DNA of 12,222 nucleotides from Streptomyces katrae (GTDB taxonomy: Bacteria; Actinomycetota; Actinomycetes; Streptomycetales; Streptomycetaceae). The stretch is taken from positions 1 to 12,222 of the forward strand of contig NZ_JZWV01000641.1 in assembly GCF_000966975.1 (NCBI RefSeq), given 5' to 3'. This document shows positions 6,434 through 12,222 of this stretch, piece by piece (the stretch's first letter is position 1; every line of letters begins with the position of its first letter). The notes under the pieces were generated by a model. The model was not told the origin of the DNA, did no database searches, and saw only the letters and a list, made by a program, of their open reading frames with translations. Position numbers and translations under genes: made by a program.

Positions 6434-6634
6434 ATGAACCGAATCACCGAAAGCGTCCGCGGCATCGCCGACGCGGCCCTCTCGGAGGACACCGGCGAGC
6501 GCACCAGCCGGATGATGCCGGTGGCCTTCACCCCGGCCGTCCTCGTGGTCTGCCCGTACGCCGCCGGCGGCCTGGCGGCGGGCGCCGCCGCGGTCGGCGC
6601 GTACGAGGCCGGACGGGCCGCCGCCAAGGGCTGA
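6434..6634 (+). CDS. linA: Linaridin-type precursor peptide 2 (divergent paralogue)
   Basis: This is a 66-aa peptide from ATG 6434, with AGGGAGA eight bases upstream, 40 bp after precursor 1. It shares three blocks with precursor 1 in the same order: ITESV (residues 4-8 here, 16-20 there), PV..TPA.V...P (29-41) and the tail VGAY-AGR (54-61). In between it is Gly/Ala-rich with a GLAAG helix-packing motif. The expected core (from about residue 29 or 31) contains one dehydratable residue, Thr33, and an internal Cys40 absent from precursor 1. The low Thr/Ser content suggests it is processed differently, is a helper or immunity-type peptide, or is degenerating. The homology to precursor 1 is seen; its role is inferred. 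Confidence 0.75.
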   Translation: MNRITESVRGIADAALSEDTGERTSRMMPVAFTPAVLVVCPYAAGGLAAGAAAVGAYEAGRAAAKG

Positions 6635-6671
6635 CCCGCCCGCGGCATTCCGCTCCGCATGGCCGCCCACA

Positions 6672-6710
6672 GGGCTGTCGGGCCGCGCGCCAATCGCGGC
6701 CCGACAGCCC
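6672..6710 (+). terminator. Attenuator-like hairpin between precursors and enzymes
   Basis: A perfect 16-bp GC-rich stem, GGGCTGTCGGGCCGCG (6672-6687) with CGCGGCCCGACAGCCC (6695-6710), closes on a 7-nt loop. It lies 37 bp after the second precursor stop and 54 bp before linH. No T-tract follows, so it may be a leaky terminator or a 3'-end stabiliser that keeps precursor mRNA in excess over enzyme mRNA, a layout common in RiPP operons. Confidence 0.7.
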
Positions 6711-6764
6711 GCCCATGCTAGCGAAGCGGCACAACCACTGACGAGCCGAGAGGAAGGCACGTTC

Positions 6765-8635
6765 TTGCGGTACTTAAGGAAACTCGCCTCGGCGGTGTTC
6801 TCGCCCGTCCCCGTTTCCCGGGACCGGGCCCTTGGAATTTCTGAGCGGCTTTCCGCCCTCACCACCCTTTCCTCTTCCCTGGAATACCTCCACCAGCGCA
6901 AGCAGCTCGATCCCGGCGGCCTGAACGACTGGGACATCATGAAGAAGTCGCCGGAATCGAAGAACCTCTTCATCCGGCGCGTCAGCGGAGCCGTGGCCGG
7001 CAAGCACGTCACCCTGGCCCTGCACGCGTCGCGCGCCGCGGTCAGCGCCGGCCTGCTGCTGCCCGGCAACAGCCGCTGGCGCGGTGCGGGCAGCCTGTTC
7101 CTCGGCGCCACCACCTGTCTGCTCGCGGCCCGTCACCGCTACGGCACCGACGGATCCGACCAGGTGGCCACCCTCGTACAGGGCGCCACCGGGCTGGCCC
7201 GGCTCTCCACCAGCCCGCAGACCAAGGACGCCTTCCTCTGGTACGTCGCCCTCCAGGCCAACCTCTCGTACGCGGCGTCCGGCTGGGTCAAGCTGATCGG
7301 CGAGCGGTGGCGGGACGCCTCCGCGCTGCCCGGCGTGATGCGCACCCGGACCTACGGCTCCGAGGGCGTGTACCGGCTGACCCAGCGCTACCCGAGGACC
7401 TCCAAGTACCTGCAGCACGGCGTGCTGGCGATGGAGTGCCTCTTCCCGGTGGTCTACCTGGCCGGGGGGCGGCTCACCCGTCCCTTCCTCGCCTCGGCCG
7501 TCGGCTTCCACGTCGCCAACGGCTTCGTCATGGGGCTCGGCCGTTTCATGACGGCCTTCCCCTCGCTGCACCCCATGGTCGCCTACACCACCGTTCCCGC
7601 CTCGCACCCGGCCGTGGCCGGCCGGGACGACCGGGCCGTGAAGGCGGCGGCCGTACTGCTCGCCGCCGGGGTCGCCCTGAGCGCCGCGGTGGCCGTACAG
7701 CGGCGCGCCGCCGTGCTGGAAGGCTGGCCCACCTCACGGAAGTTCGTCACCCGGCACGGGAACGAGCTGATGTACGAGACGGGCGGCGCGGAGTTCTCCG
7801 AGGAGCCGGTCCTGGTCTTCTGCGCCGGACTGGCCTCGACCTCCGAGCACTTCTCCTGGATCACCGAGCGTTTCGTCAACGAGACCGAGCACGCCGTGGT
7901 CTCGTACGCCCGGGCCGGCTACGGCGGGAGCCTGCGCCGCACCACCGTCCCGTACGAGCTGGCCGAATCCGGCACTCCCTGGGCGGCGAACTGATCCGGC
8001 GGGCCGCGGCCCGGCTCGGCGACCGGGTGGCGGGACTGGTCTACCTCGACCCGGCCCACCCGGCCGAGCTCCAGCGCTCGCAGCGGCAGAGCAAGGGCGC
8101 CAAGGACCTGCGCGACACCATCGCGCACGCCTCGCTGTACCTGCGGCTGGGCACCGGGGTCCTGATGAGCCGCCCCGACTGGCTCGACCGGCTGCCCAAG
8201 GCGTACCGGGAGCGGGTGTTCGCCCAGTACACCGATGCCCGGCTGTGGAAGGCGGGCAAGCGCGAATGGGAGGCCGTGGAGAAGGAGTTCCGGGCCTTCG
8301 ACGGGCGGATCGACCCGATCGGCGCTCCCGGCCTGATCATCGCCGCGCAGCAGACCGTGGACCAGGACCCGGAGCAGCTGCTGCTCTACAACGAGCTGGC
8401 CCACGCCCACCAGGACCAGGGCGAGCACGGCGGACCAGGCGAAGACGGCGGGCTCGGCGGGCTCGGCGGGATCAAGGTCGTGGAGGGCTCGGACCACGAC
8501 TCCCTGCTGACCAACGCCCCGCACGCGCACCGGGCGGCGGACCTGATCGCGGAGTTCCTCGGCGGCGTGCGCGGCGCCGGGGTACGGCAGGAAGAGCACG
8601 TACGGCAGGAGCAGCGGGAAGGGGTGGAGCGGTGA
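6765..8635 (+). pseudogene. linH: LinH-type membrane/alpha-beta hydrolase fusion, frameshifted
   Basis: The gene begins at TTG 6765 (GAGGAAGG upstream) with a rare TTA leucine as codon 4. Residues 75-280 form a polytopic HTTM-like membrane domain with LQANLSYAASGWVKLIGERWRD and FHVANGFVMGLGRF. From about residue 325 an alpha/beta hydrolase starts (VLVFCAGLAST, then VVSYARAGYGGS) but the frame stops at 7994 after YELAESG. The rest continues in another frame to 8635: HSLGGELIRR nucleophile elbow, AGLVYLDPAHP, and a catalytic-His-like GSDHDSLL. Roughly 22-28 residues expected between ELAES and GHSLGG are absent, so a net deletion of 3n+1 bases is likely, or an assembly error. CypH/LinH proteins act with LinL in early core modification (Thr dehydration). 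Break clear; LinH name by analogy. Confidence 0.78.
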
Positions 8636-9219
8636 AGGCGGCCGGAATCCTGAAGTCGGCGTTCACCGGCGAGGGCGCCTGGGCCCGGGTGCTGGGTGCC
8701 GGGATGCTGGTGGCCACGGTGGCCGCCCAGCACCCGCACCCGGCGTTCGACCGGTCCCGTGCGAAGGACGTCTTCTCCCTCATCCCGAACTGGAAGTTCT
8801 TCGCCCCGAACCCGGCGGTGCACGACTTCCACTACGCGTACCGGACGCTGGAGCCGGGCGGCGCGACGAGCGAATGGCACGAGATCGAGATGATCGAGCC
8901 CCGCCGGCTGCGCCAGGCGTTCTGGTTCGCCACCCGGCGGCCGGAGAAGGCGGTGTTCGACATCTGCACCGCCATCCTCCAGCTGGCCGCGAAGGGCGGC
9001 GCCGCGGCGGCCCAGACCAACTCCGCCTACCAGGTGCTGGTCGAGTTCATCCGCAGGACCATCCGGGAGCGCCACGGCGAGGACGCCGTACGCGGCTTCC
9101 AGTTCGCGGTCGTACGGGCGGCCGGGCACGACACCGCCGAGGAACCGGAGCCGCTGTTCCTGTCCCCGTACACCCCCATGAAGCGGCCGCCGGTCGGCGG
9201 CCACCTCGTCACCGCCTGA
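8632..9219 (+). CDS. linL: LinL-like membrane-anchored protein
   Basis: This is a 195-aa protein from GTG 8632, overlapping the linH stop as GTGA. One N-terminal hydrophobic helix (VLGAGMLVATVAAQ, about residues 20-33) is followed by a soluble domain opening with DVFSLIPNWKFFAPNPAVHDFHYAYRTLEPGG. The PNWKFFAPNP motif resembles the FAPNP signature of DUF5819-type proteins that accompany HTTM-like genes. Position directly after a LinH-type gene and before the methyltransferase matches the H-L-M order of linaridin clusters, where CypL is required together with CypH for early modification of the peptide. No catalytic motif is recognised. The N-terminal helix suggests a complex with LinH at the membrane. 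The coding frame is intact, unlike its upstream partner. Confidence 0.75.
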   Translation: MKAAGILKSAFTGEGAWARVLGAGMLVATVAAQHPHPAFDRSRAKDVFSLIPNWKFFAPNPAVHDFHYAYRTLEPGGATSEWHEIEMIEPRRLRQAFWFATRRPEKAVFDICTAILQLAAKGGAAAAQTNSAYQVLVEFIRRTIRERHGEDAVRGFQFAVVRAAGHDTAEEPEPLFLSPYTPMKRPPVGGHLVTA

Positions 9220-9247
9220 TCCCCACGGCAAGGAAGAGGCCCCGCAC

Positions 9248-10033
9248 ATGGCCGGCACCACCACCGACGACACGGTCCGAGACATCGGGTACGGGACGCA
9301 GTTCTCGTCCTGGTACGACCGCGTCTTCCCCAAGGACGCGACCGCGGAGGCGATCGCCACCGCCCTCGCCTCCCTGCACCCCGACCCCGGTTCGGGCACC
9401 CTCGAACTCGGTGTCGGCACGGGCCGGATCGCCGTCCCCCTTTCCCGGCGGTCCGGCCCGGTCAGAGGGGTCGACTCCTCCCCCGAGATGCTGGCCCTGC
9501 TGGCCGCGGAACCGGGGTCGGAGCTGGTCACCGGTGTCCTCGGGGACGTCCGTACCTACGCCGACGAGCGGCGGTACGGGCTGGTGTACGGCGTGTGCGG
9601 GATCCTCTCCATGCTGCTCACCCCCGAGGACCAGCAGGCGATGGTCCACCGGGCGGCCGCCCTGCTGGCACCCGGCGGCAGGCTGGTGATCGAGACCGGC
9701 AACCGGCCCGCGGTCGAGGCCATGCACGAGGGACGGTCACGCACCACCCTCTTCACGCCCTACCCCGAGCCGGGCACGGGCCTGCAGACCCACTCGACGC
9801 TGCCGCCCGGCTCCGAGCTGTGGCAGTGCTCGCACGTCTGGTACGAGTCCGACGGCACCACCCGCGTCGGCAGCGAGCTGTCCCGGCTGACCACCCCCGA
9901 CGAGGCGGACGCGTACGCCCGGGCCGCCGGACTGGTCCCGGAGGGCCGGTACGCGGGCTGGGACCTGTCGCCGTACTCGGAGCGGTATCCGCTGTTCCTC
10001 ACCACGTACGTCCTCCCGGAGAAGGGTCAGTGA
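9248..10033 (+). CDS. linM: SAM-dependent methyltransferase, LinM/CypM-like
   Basis: This is a 261-aa class I methyltransferase from ATG 9248, with GGAAGAGG upstream, 28 bp after linL. Motif I is LELGVGTGRIAVPL (about residues 52-65), motif II is VRGVDSSPEML with the acidic residue that binds the SAM ribose, and motif III is LLAPGGRLVIETGN. The C-terminal half is beta-rich (ELWQCSHVWYESDGTTRVGSELSRLTT), like substrate domains of small-peptide N-methyltransferases. In cypemycin, CypM dimethylates the N-terminal alanine of the core. The predicted core of precursor 1 also starts with Ala, so N,N-dimethylation is the likely role, by inference. The stop overlaps the next start as TGATG. Confidence 0.85.
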   Translation: MAGTTTDDTVRDIGYGTQFSSWYDRVFPKDATAEAIATALASLHPDPGSGTLELGVGTGRIAVPLSRRSGPVRGVDSSPEMLALLAAEPGSELVTGVLGDVRTYADERRYGLVYGVCGILSMLLTPEDQQAMVHRAAALLAPGGRLVIETGNRPAVEAMHEGRSRTTLFTPYPEPGTGLQTHSTLPPGSELWQCSHVWYESDGTTRVGSELSRLTTPDEADAYARAAGLVPEGRYAGWDLSPYSERYPLFLTTYVLPEKGQ

Positions 10034-10209
10034 TGAACACGACGCGCACCCTCTGGTTCCTCTTCTCGTTCGCCGTGGCCGTACCGGTGATGGCGGTGAT
10101 GTTCCGCGAGGACGGGGAGTTCACGAGCCAGTCCTGGACGAAGGGCCTGATCATCGGCACCGCGGTGGCCGTGGTCGCGGCCATCGCGGCGGGCAGGGCC
10201 CGGCCGTGA
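10033..10209 (+). CDS. 58-aa two-helix membrane protein
   Basis: The start ATG 10033 overlaps the methyltransferase stop (TGATG), and its own stop overlaps the ABC transporter start (GTGA at 10206-10209). Two hydrophobic stretches, TLWFLFSFAVAVPVMAVMF and GLIIGTAVAVVAAIAAG, flank a short polar loop, REDGEFTSQSWTK; the C-terminus is RARP. No family is recognised. Being coupled on both sides, and directly before the exporter, suggests an accessory or immunity role at the membrane, but nothing in the sequence proves this. Confidence 0.75.
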   Translation: MNTTRTLWFLFSFAVAVPVMAVMFREDGEFTSQSWTKGLIIGTAVAVVAAIAAGRARP

Positions 10210-11969
10210 ACATCGGCGCGCTCGTCCGCCGGCACCGCCTGCTGCCGGGCGCCGGGGTGCTGCTGGGCCTCGGCGGCACCGCCGCGACCCTGCTGCAGCC
10301 GCTGCTGATCGGCGACCTGATCGAGGCGGTCGCCCTGGACCACTCCCTGACCTGGCCGATCCTGCTGATCGCCGGGCTGTTCCTGCTCGACGCGGTACTG
10401 GCGGCCACGCACTTCTACCTGATCGGGCGGGCCGGCGAGAACATCGTCCTGGACATGCGGACCACCCTGACGGGCCGTCTGCTGCACTCCCGGATCAGCG
10501 CCTTCCACCGGCTGGAACACGGGGACGTGTTCACCCGCACCGTCGCCGACACCTCGCTGGCGCGGGTGGCCCTGTCCTCCTCCGTCTCGCAGCTCGTCAC
10601 TTCCGCGCTCAGCACCGTCGGCTGCGTCGCGGTCATGGCCTGGATCGACTGGCGGCTGCTGCTGGTGACGGCGGGCTGCCTGGGCGCGGCCTCGGCGGTC
10701 GCGCTGGGCCTGGCCCGTGCGGTCCGCACGGCCGCGGTGGCCAACCGTACGGACACCAGCGACTTCGGGTCCGGGCTGCTGCGGGTGCTGGGCGCGCTCA
10801 CCACGGTGAAGGCCTCCCGGGCCGAGCGGCGCGAGGCCGAGCGGATCGGGCGACTCGCCGACGCCGCCCGGGTCAGCGGGATCCGGGTGACCCGGCTGTC
10901 CGCGCTGCTGATGCCGTCGATGAACGTCGGCACCCAGGTCTCGCTGGCCGTGGTGATCGCGTGGGGCATGGCCCGGACGGCGACCGGTGAGCTGCCGATC
11001 GAGGACCTGACGGCCTTCATCATGTACCTCTTCTACCTGGTGAGCCCGCTGGTGACGCTGTTCCTGTCGCTGGGCGAGCTCCAGCAGGGGCGGGCGGCCA
11101 TCGACCGGGTCAAGGAGCTCGCGGAGATCGAGACCGAGGACGGGTACGGGGACGGGGAGACGTCCCGGACCCGGGAGGCGGTCACGACCGCGGCCCCCGC
11201 CGGAGCCGCTCCGGAGCCGCCGCCCGCCGTCGAGTTCGAGGGCGTCGTCTTCTCGCACTCCGGTGCCGAGGTCCCCACCCTGGACGGGATCTCCTTCACC
11301 CTGCCGCGCACCGGCGTCACGGCCGTCGTCGGCCCCTCCGGAGCCGGCAAGACCACCCTGTTCCAGCTCATCGAACGCTTCCACACCCCCGACCGCGGCA
11401 GCATCCGCCTCGCCGGCACCGACACCGCCGCCCTGCCGCTGGACGAACTGCGCTCCCGGATCGGCCTGGTCGAGCAGGAGGCCCCGCTGATGCGCGGCAC
11501 CGTACGGGAGAACCTCACCTACGCGCGGCCCGACGCCGACGAGGCGGAGATCGCCGAGGCCGTCTCGGCCGCCCACCTCACCGAGGTCATCGCCGGACTG
11601 CCCGCGGGCCTGGACACCCGGCTCGGCGAGGCCGGCACGGGTCTCTCCGGCGGTCAGCGCCAGCGCCTGGCCATCGCCCGAGCCCTGCTGACCCGGCCCG
11701 AGGTCCTGCTCCTCGACGAGGCCACCTCGCACCTGGACTCCGATTCCGAGGAGGCACTGCGCCGGGCCATCGCCGACATCGGCACCCGCTGCCAGGTGCT
11801 CACCATCGCGCACCGGCTCACCACCACCATCGACGCCGACCGGATCCTGGTCATCGAGGACGGCAGGCTGCGCGCGCACGGCTCGCACGCCGAGCTGATG
11901 GACCGGGACGCCACCTACCGGCGGCTCGCCGGACGCCAGCTGGCCCCGGCCGCGGGAGCCGCGTCATGA
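10206..11969 (+). CDS. linT: ABC exporter, fused permease and ATPase (LinT-like)
   Basis: This is a 587-aa half-transporter expected to work as a homodimer. A six-helix exporter permease spans about residues 15-300 and the ATPase follows from about 345. Walker A is GPSGAGKTT (near 376), the Q-loop is LVEQEAP, the signature is LSGGQRQRLAIARAL (near 480), Walker B is VLLLDEATSHLD (near 500) and the H-loop is IAHRLTT. The linker at about 310-345 is acidic then Ala/Pro-rich. It lacks a C39 peptidase domain, so it would export the mature or leader-free peptide but cannot cut the leader itself. Linaridin clusters encode such a transporter (CypT). It starts at GTG 10206, four bases into the upstream stop region, and ends by overlapping the oxidoreductase start. 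Confidence 0.93.
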   Translation: MNIGALVRRHRLLPGAGVLLGLGGTAATLLQPLLIGDLIEAVALDHSLTWPILLIAGLFLLDAVLAATHFYLIGRAGENIVLDMRTTLTGRLLHSRISAFHRLEHGDVFTRTVADTSLARVALSSSVSQLVTSALSTVGCVAVMAWIDWRLLLVTAGCLGAASAVALGLARAVRTAAVANRTDTSDFGSGLLRVLGALTTVKASRAERREAERIGRLADAARVSGIRVTRLSALLMPSMNVGTQVSLAVVIAWGMARTATGELPIEDLTAFIMYLFYLVSPLVTLFLSLGELQQGRAAIDRVKELAEIETEDGYGDGETSRTREAVTTAAPAGAAPEPPPAVEFEGVVFSHSGAEVPTLDGISFTLPRTGVTAVVGPSGAGKTTLFQLIERFHTPDRGSIRLAGTDTAALPLDELRSRIGLVEQEAPLMRGTVRENLTYARPDADEAEIAEAVSAAHLTEVIAGLPAGLDTRLGEAGTGLSGGQRQRLAIARALLTRPEVLLLDEATSHLDSDSEEALRRAIADIGTRCQVLTIAHRLTTTIDADRILVIEDGRLRAHGSHAELMDRDATYRRLAGRQLAPAAGAAS

Positions 11970-12222
11970 GCGCGGGCGCGGACGCGGCCGTCGTGGGGAC
12001 CGGCCCCAACGGGCTCGCCGCGGCCGTCACCCTGGCCCGGGCCGGGCTGCGCGTGGTCCTGTACGAGCAGGCCGGCCGGATCGGCGGCGGTCTGCGCACA
12101 GAAGCGCTGTTCGACAGCGACGTCCGGCACGACATCTGCTCCGCCGTGCACCCGATGGCCGCCGCGTCCCCCTTCTTCCGGGCCTTCGACCTGCCGGGCC
12201 GGGGAGTGCCGCTGCTCCAGCC
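11966..12222 (+). CDS. FAD-dependent oxidoreductase, phytoene-desaturase-like (partial)
   Basis: The ATG start overlaps the ABC transporter stop (ATGA), and the frame runs off the right edge after 85 codons. A Rossmann FAD site is seen at the N-terminus: AAVVGTGPNGLAAAVTLARAG, with VVLYEQAGRIGGGLRTEAL supplying the ribose-binding acid and the second glycine motif. DICSAVHPMAAASPFFRAFDL follows. This is the start of the phytoene dehydrogenase / NAD(P)/FAD-dependent oxidoreductase superfamily. I recall such genes in several linaridin clusters that are not cypemycin-like, with no proven reaction. It is tightly coupled to the exporter, so it belongs to the operon and may oxidise or desaturate the peptide. 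Confidence 0.85.
   Translation, partial: MSAGADAAVVGTGPNGLAAAVTLARAGLRVVLYEQAGRIGGGLRTEALFDSDVRHDICSAVHPMAAASPFFRAFDLPGRGVPLLQ

Noticed and set aside
6196..6634. Two-peptide (class IIb) bacteriocin, lanthipeptide or lasso peptide
   Set aside because: There is no double-glycine leader, no LanM/LanC-like gene, no B/C/E lasso genes, and a methyltransferase plus LinH/LinL-like genes fit linaridins better.
7941..7995. Programmed ribosomal frameshift in the LinH-type gene
   Set aside because: No slippery heptamer or following pseudoknot is evident, and a stretch of expected residues is missing, which frameshifting cannot restore.
7307..8000. Frame-shifted ORF upstream portion overlapping the LinH membrane domain
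   Set aside because: Before about 7970 this frame is Arg/Pro-rich shadow sequence; only the part after the break, with HSLGG, is genuine hydrolase.
9999..11888. Long 629-codon minus-strand open frame
   Set aside because: It is antisense to the ABC transporter, whose Walker and signature motifs prove the plus strand.
1..12222. CRISPR arrays, tRNA/rRNA genes, insertion sequences
   Set aside because: No spaced direct-repeat array, no tRNA-like cloverleaf, no transposase motif or terminal repeat was seen in either strand.

Overview
The window is high-GC actinobacterial DNA, most likely Streptomyces. Third codon positions are strongly G/C, GTG starts are common, starts and stops often overlap (GTGA, ATGA, TGATG), and a single rare TTA leucine codon sits at the start of a biosynthetic gene. 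Identifications come from reading motifs in the translations; no database search was run.

Left flank (1-3561) is ordinary accessory or housekeeping material. On the minus strand are the 5' end of a membrane protein resembling a sensor histidine kinase (cut by the window edge) and, upstream of it, a small multi-pass membrane protein. A perfect 30-bp palindrome separates these from a divergent plus-strand gene for a tRNA-adenosine-deaminase-associated type protein. Next come a GCS2/YbdK-type carboxylate-amine ligase (plus) and, convergent to it, a small RsbW-like ATP-binding protein (minus).

Regulatory module (3562-5979, minus strand): an EspR-like helix-turn-helix regulator, an ImmA/IrrE-type HExxH metalloprotein, and a seven-helix MAB_1171c-type membrane protein. 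The last seems to use an AUC start codon, because its first transmembrane helix lies upstream of every canonical start.

Biosynthetic module (6196-12222, plus strand, continuing past the window): this reads as a linaridin-class RiPP gene cluster. Two small homologous precursor peptides share an ITESV leader motif, a PV..TPA.V block and a VGAY.AGR tail; the first carries TPVMATPA, close to the TPAMATPA at the cypemycin cleavage site. They are followed by a strong hairpin without a U-tract (probable attenuator), a LinH-type fusion of polytopic membrane protein and alpha/beta hydrolase, a LinL-like membrane protein, a LinM/CypM-like SAM methyltransferase, a 58-aa membrane protein, a LinT-like ABC exporter, and the start of a phytoene-desaturase-like FAD oxidoreductase. 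From the LinH gene onward most junctions overlap, so the set looks like one translationally coupled operon. The LinH gene, as given, is broken by a net deletion just before its nucleophile motif.

The divergent intergenic region (5980-6195) holds a good promoter (TTGACG-18-TAGCAT) and three copies of the octamer ACTGGTGT. Two of these lie in a perfect 12-bp inverted repeat. This suggests that the EspR-like protein controls both its own gene and the peptide operon. No C-terminal cysteine is present in either precursor and no CypD-like decarboxylase or leader protease is visible, so the product would be a linaridin without the aminovinyl-cysteine ring (legonaridin-like), with leader removal encoded elsewhere.
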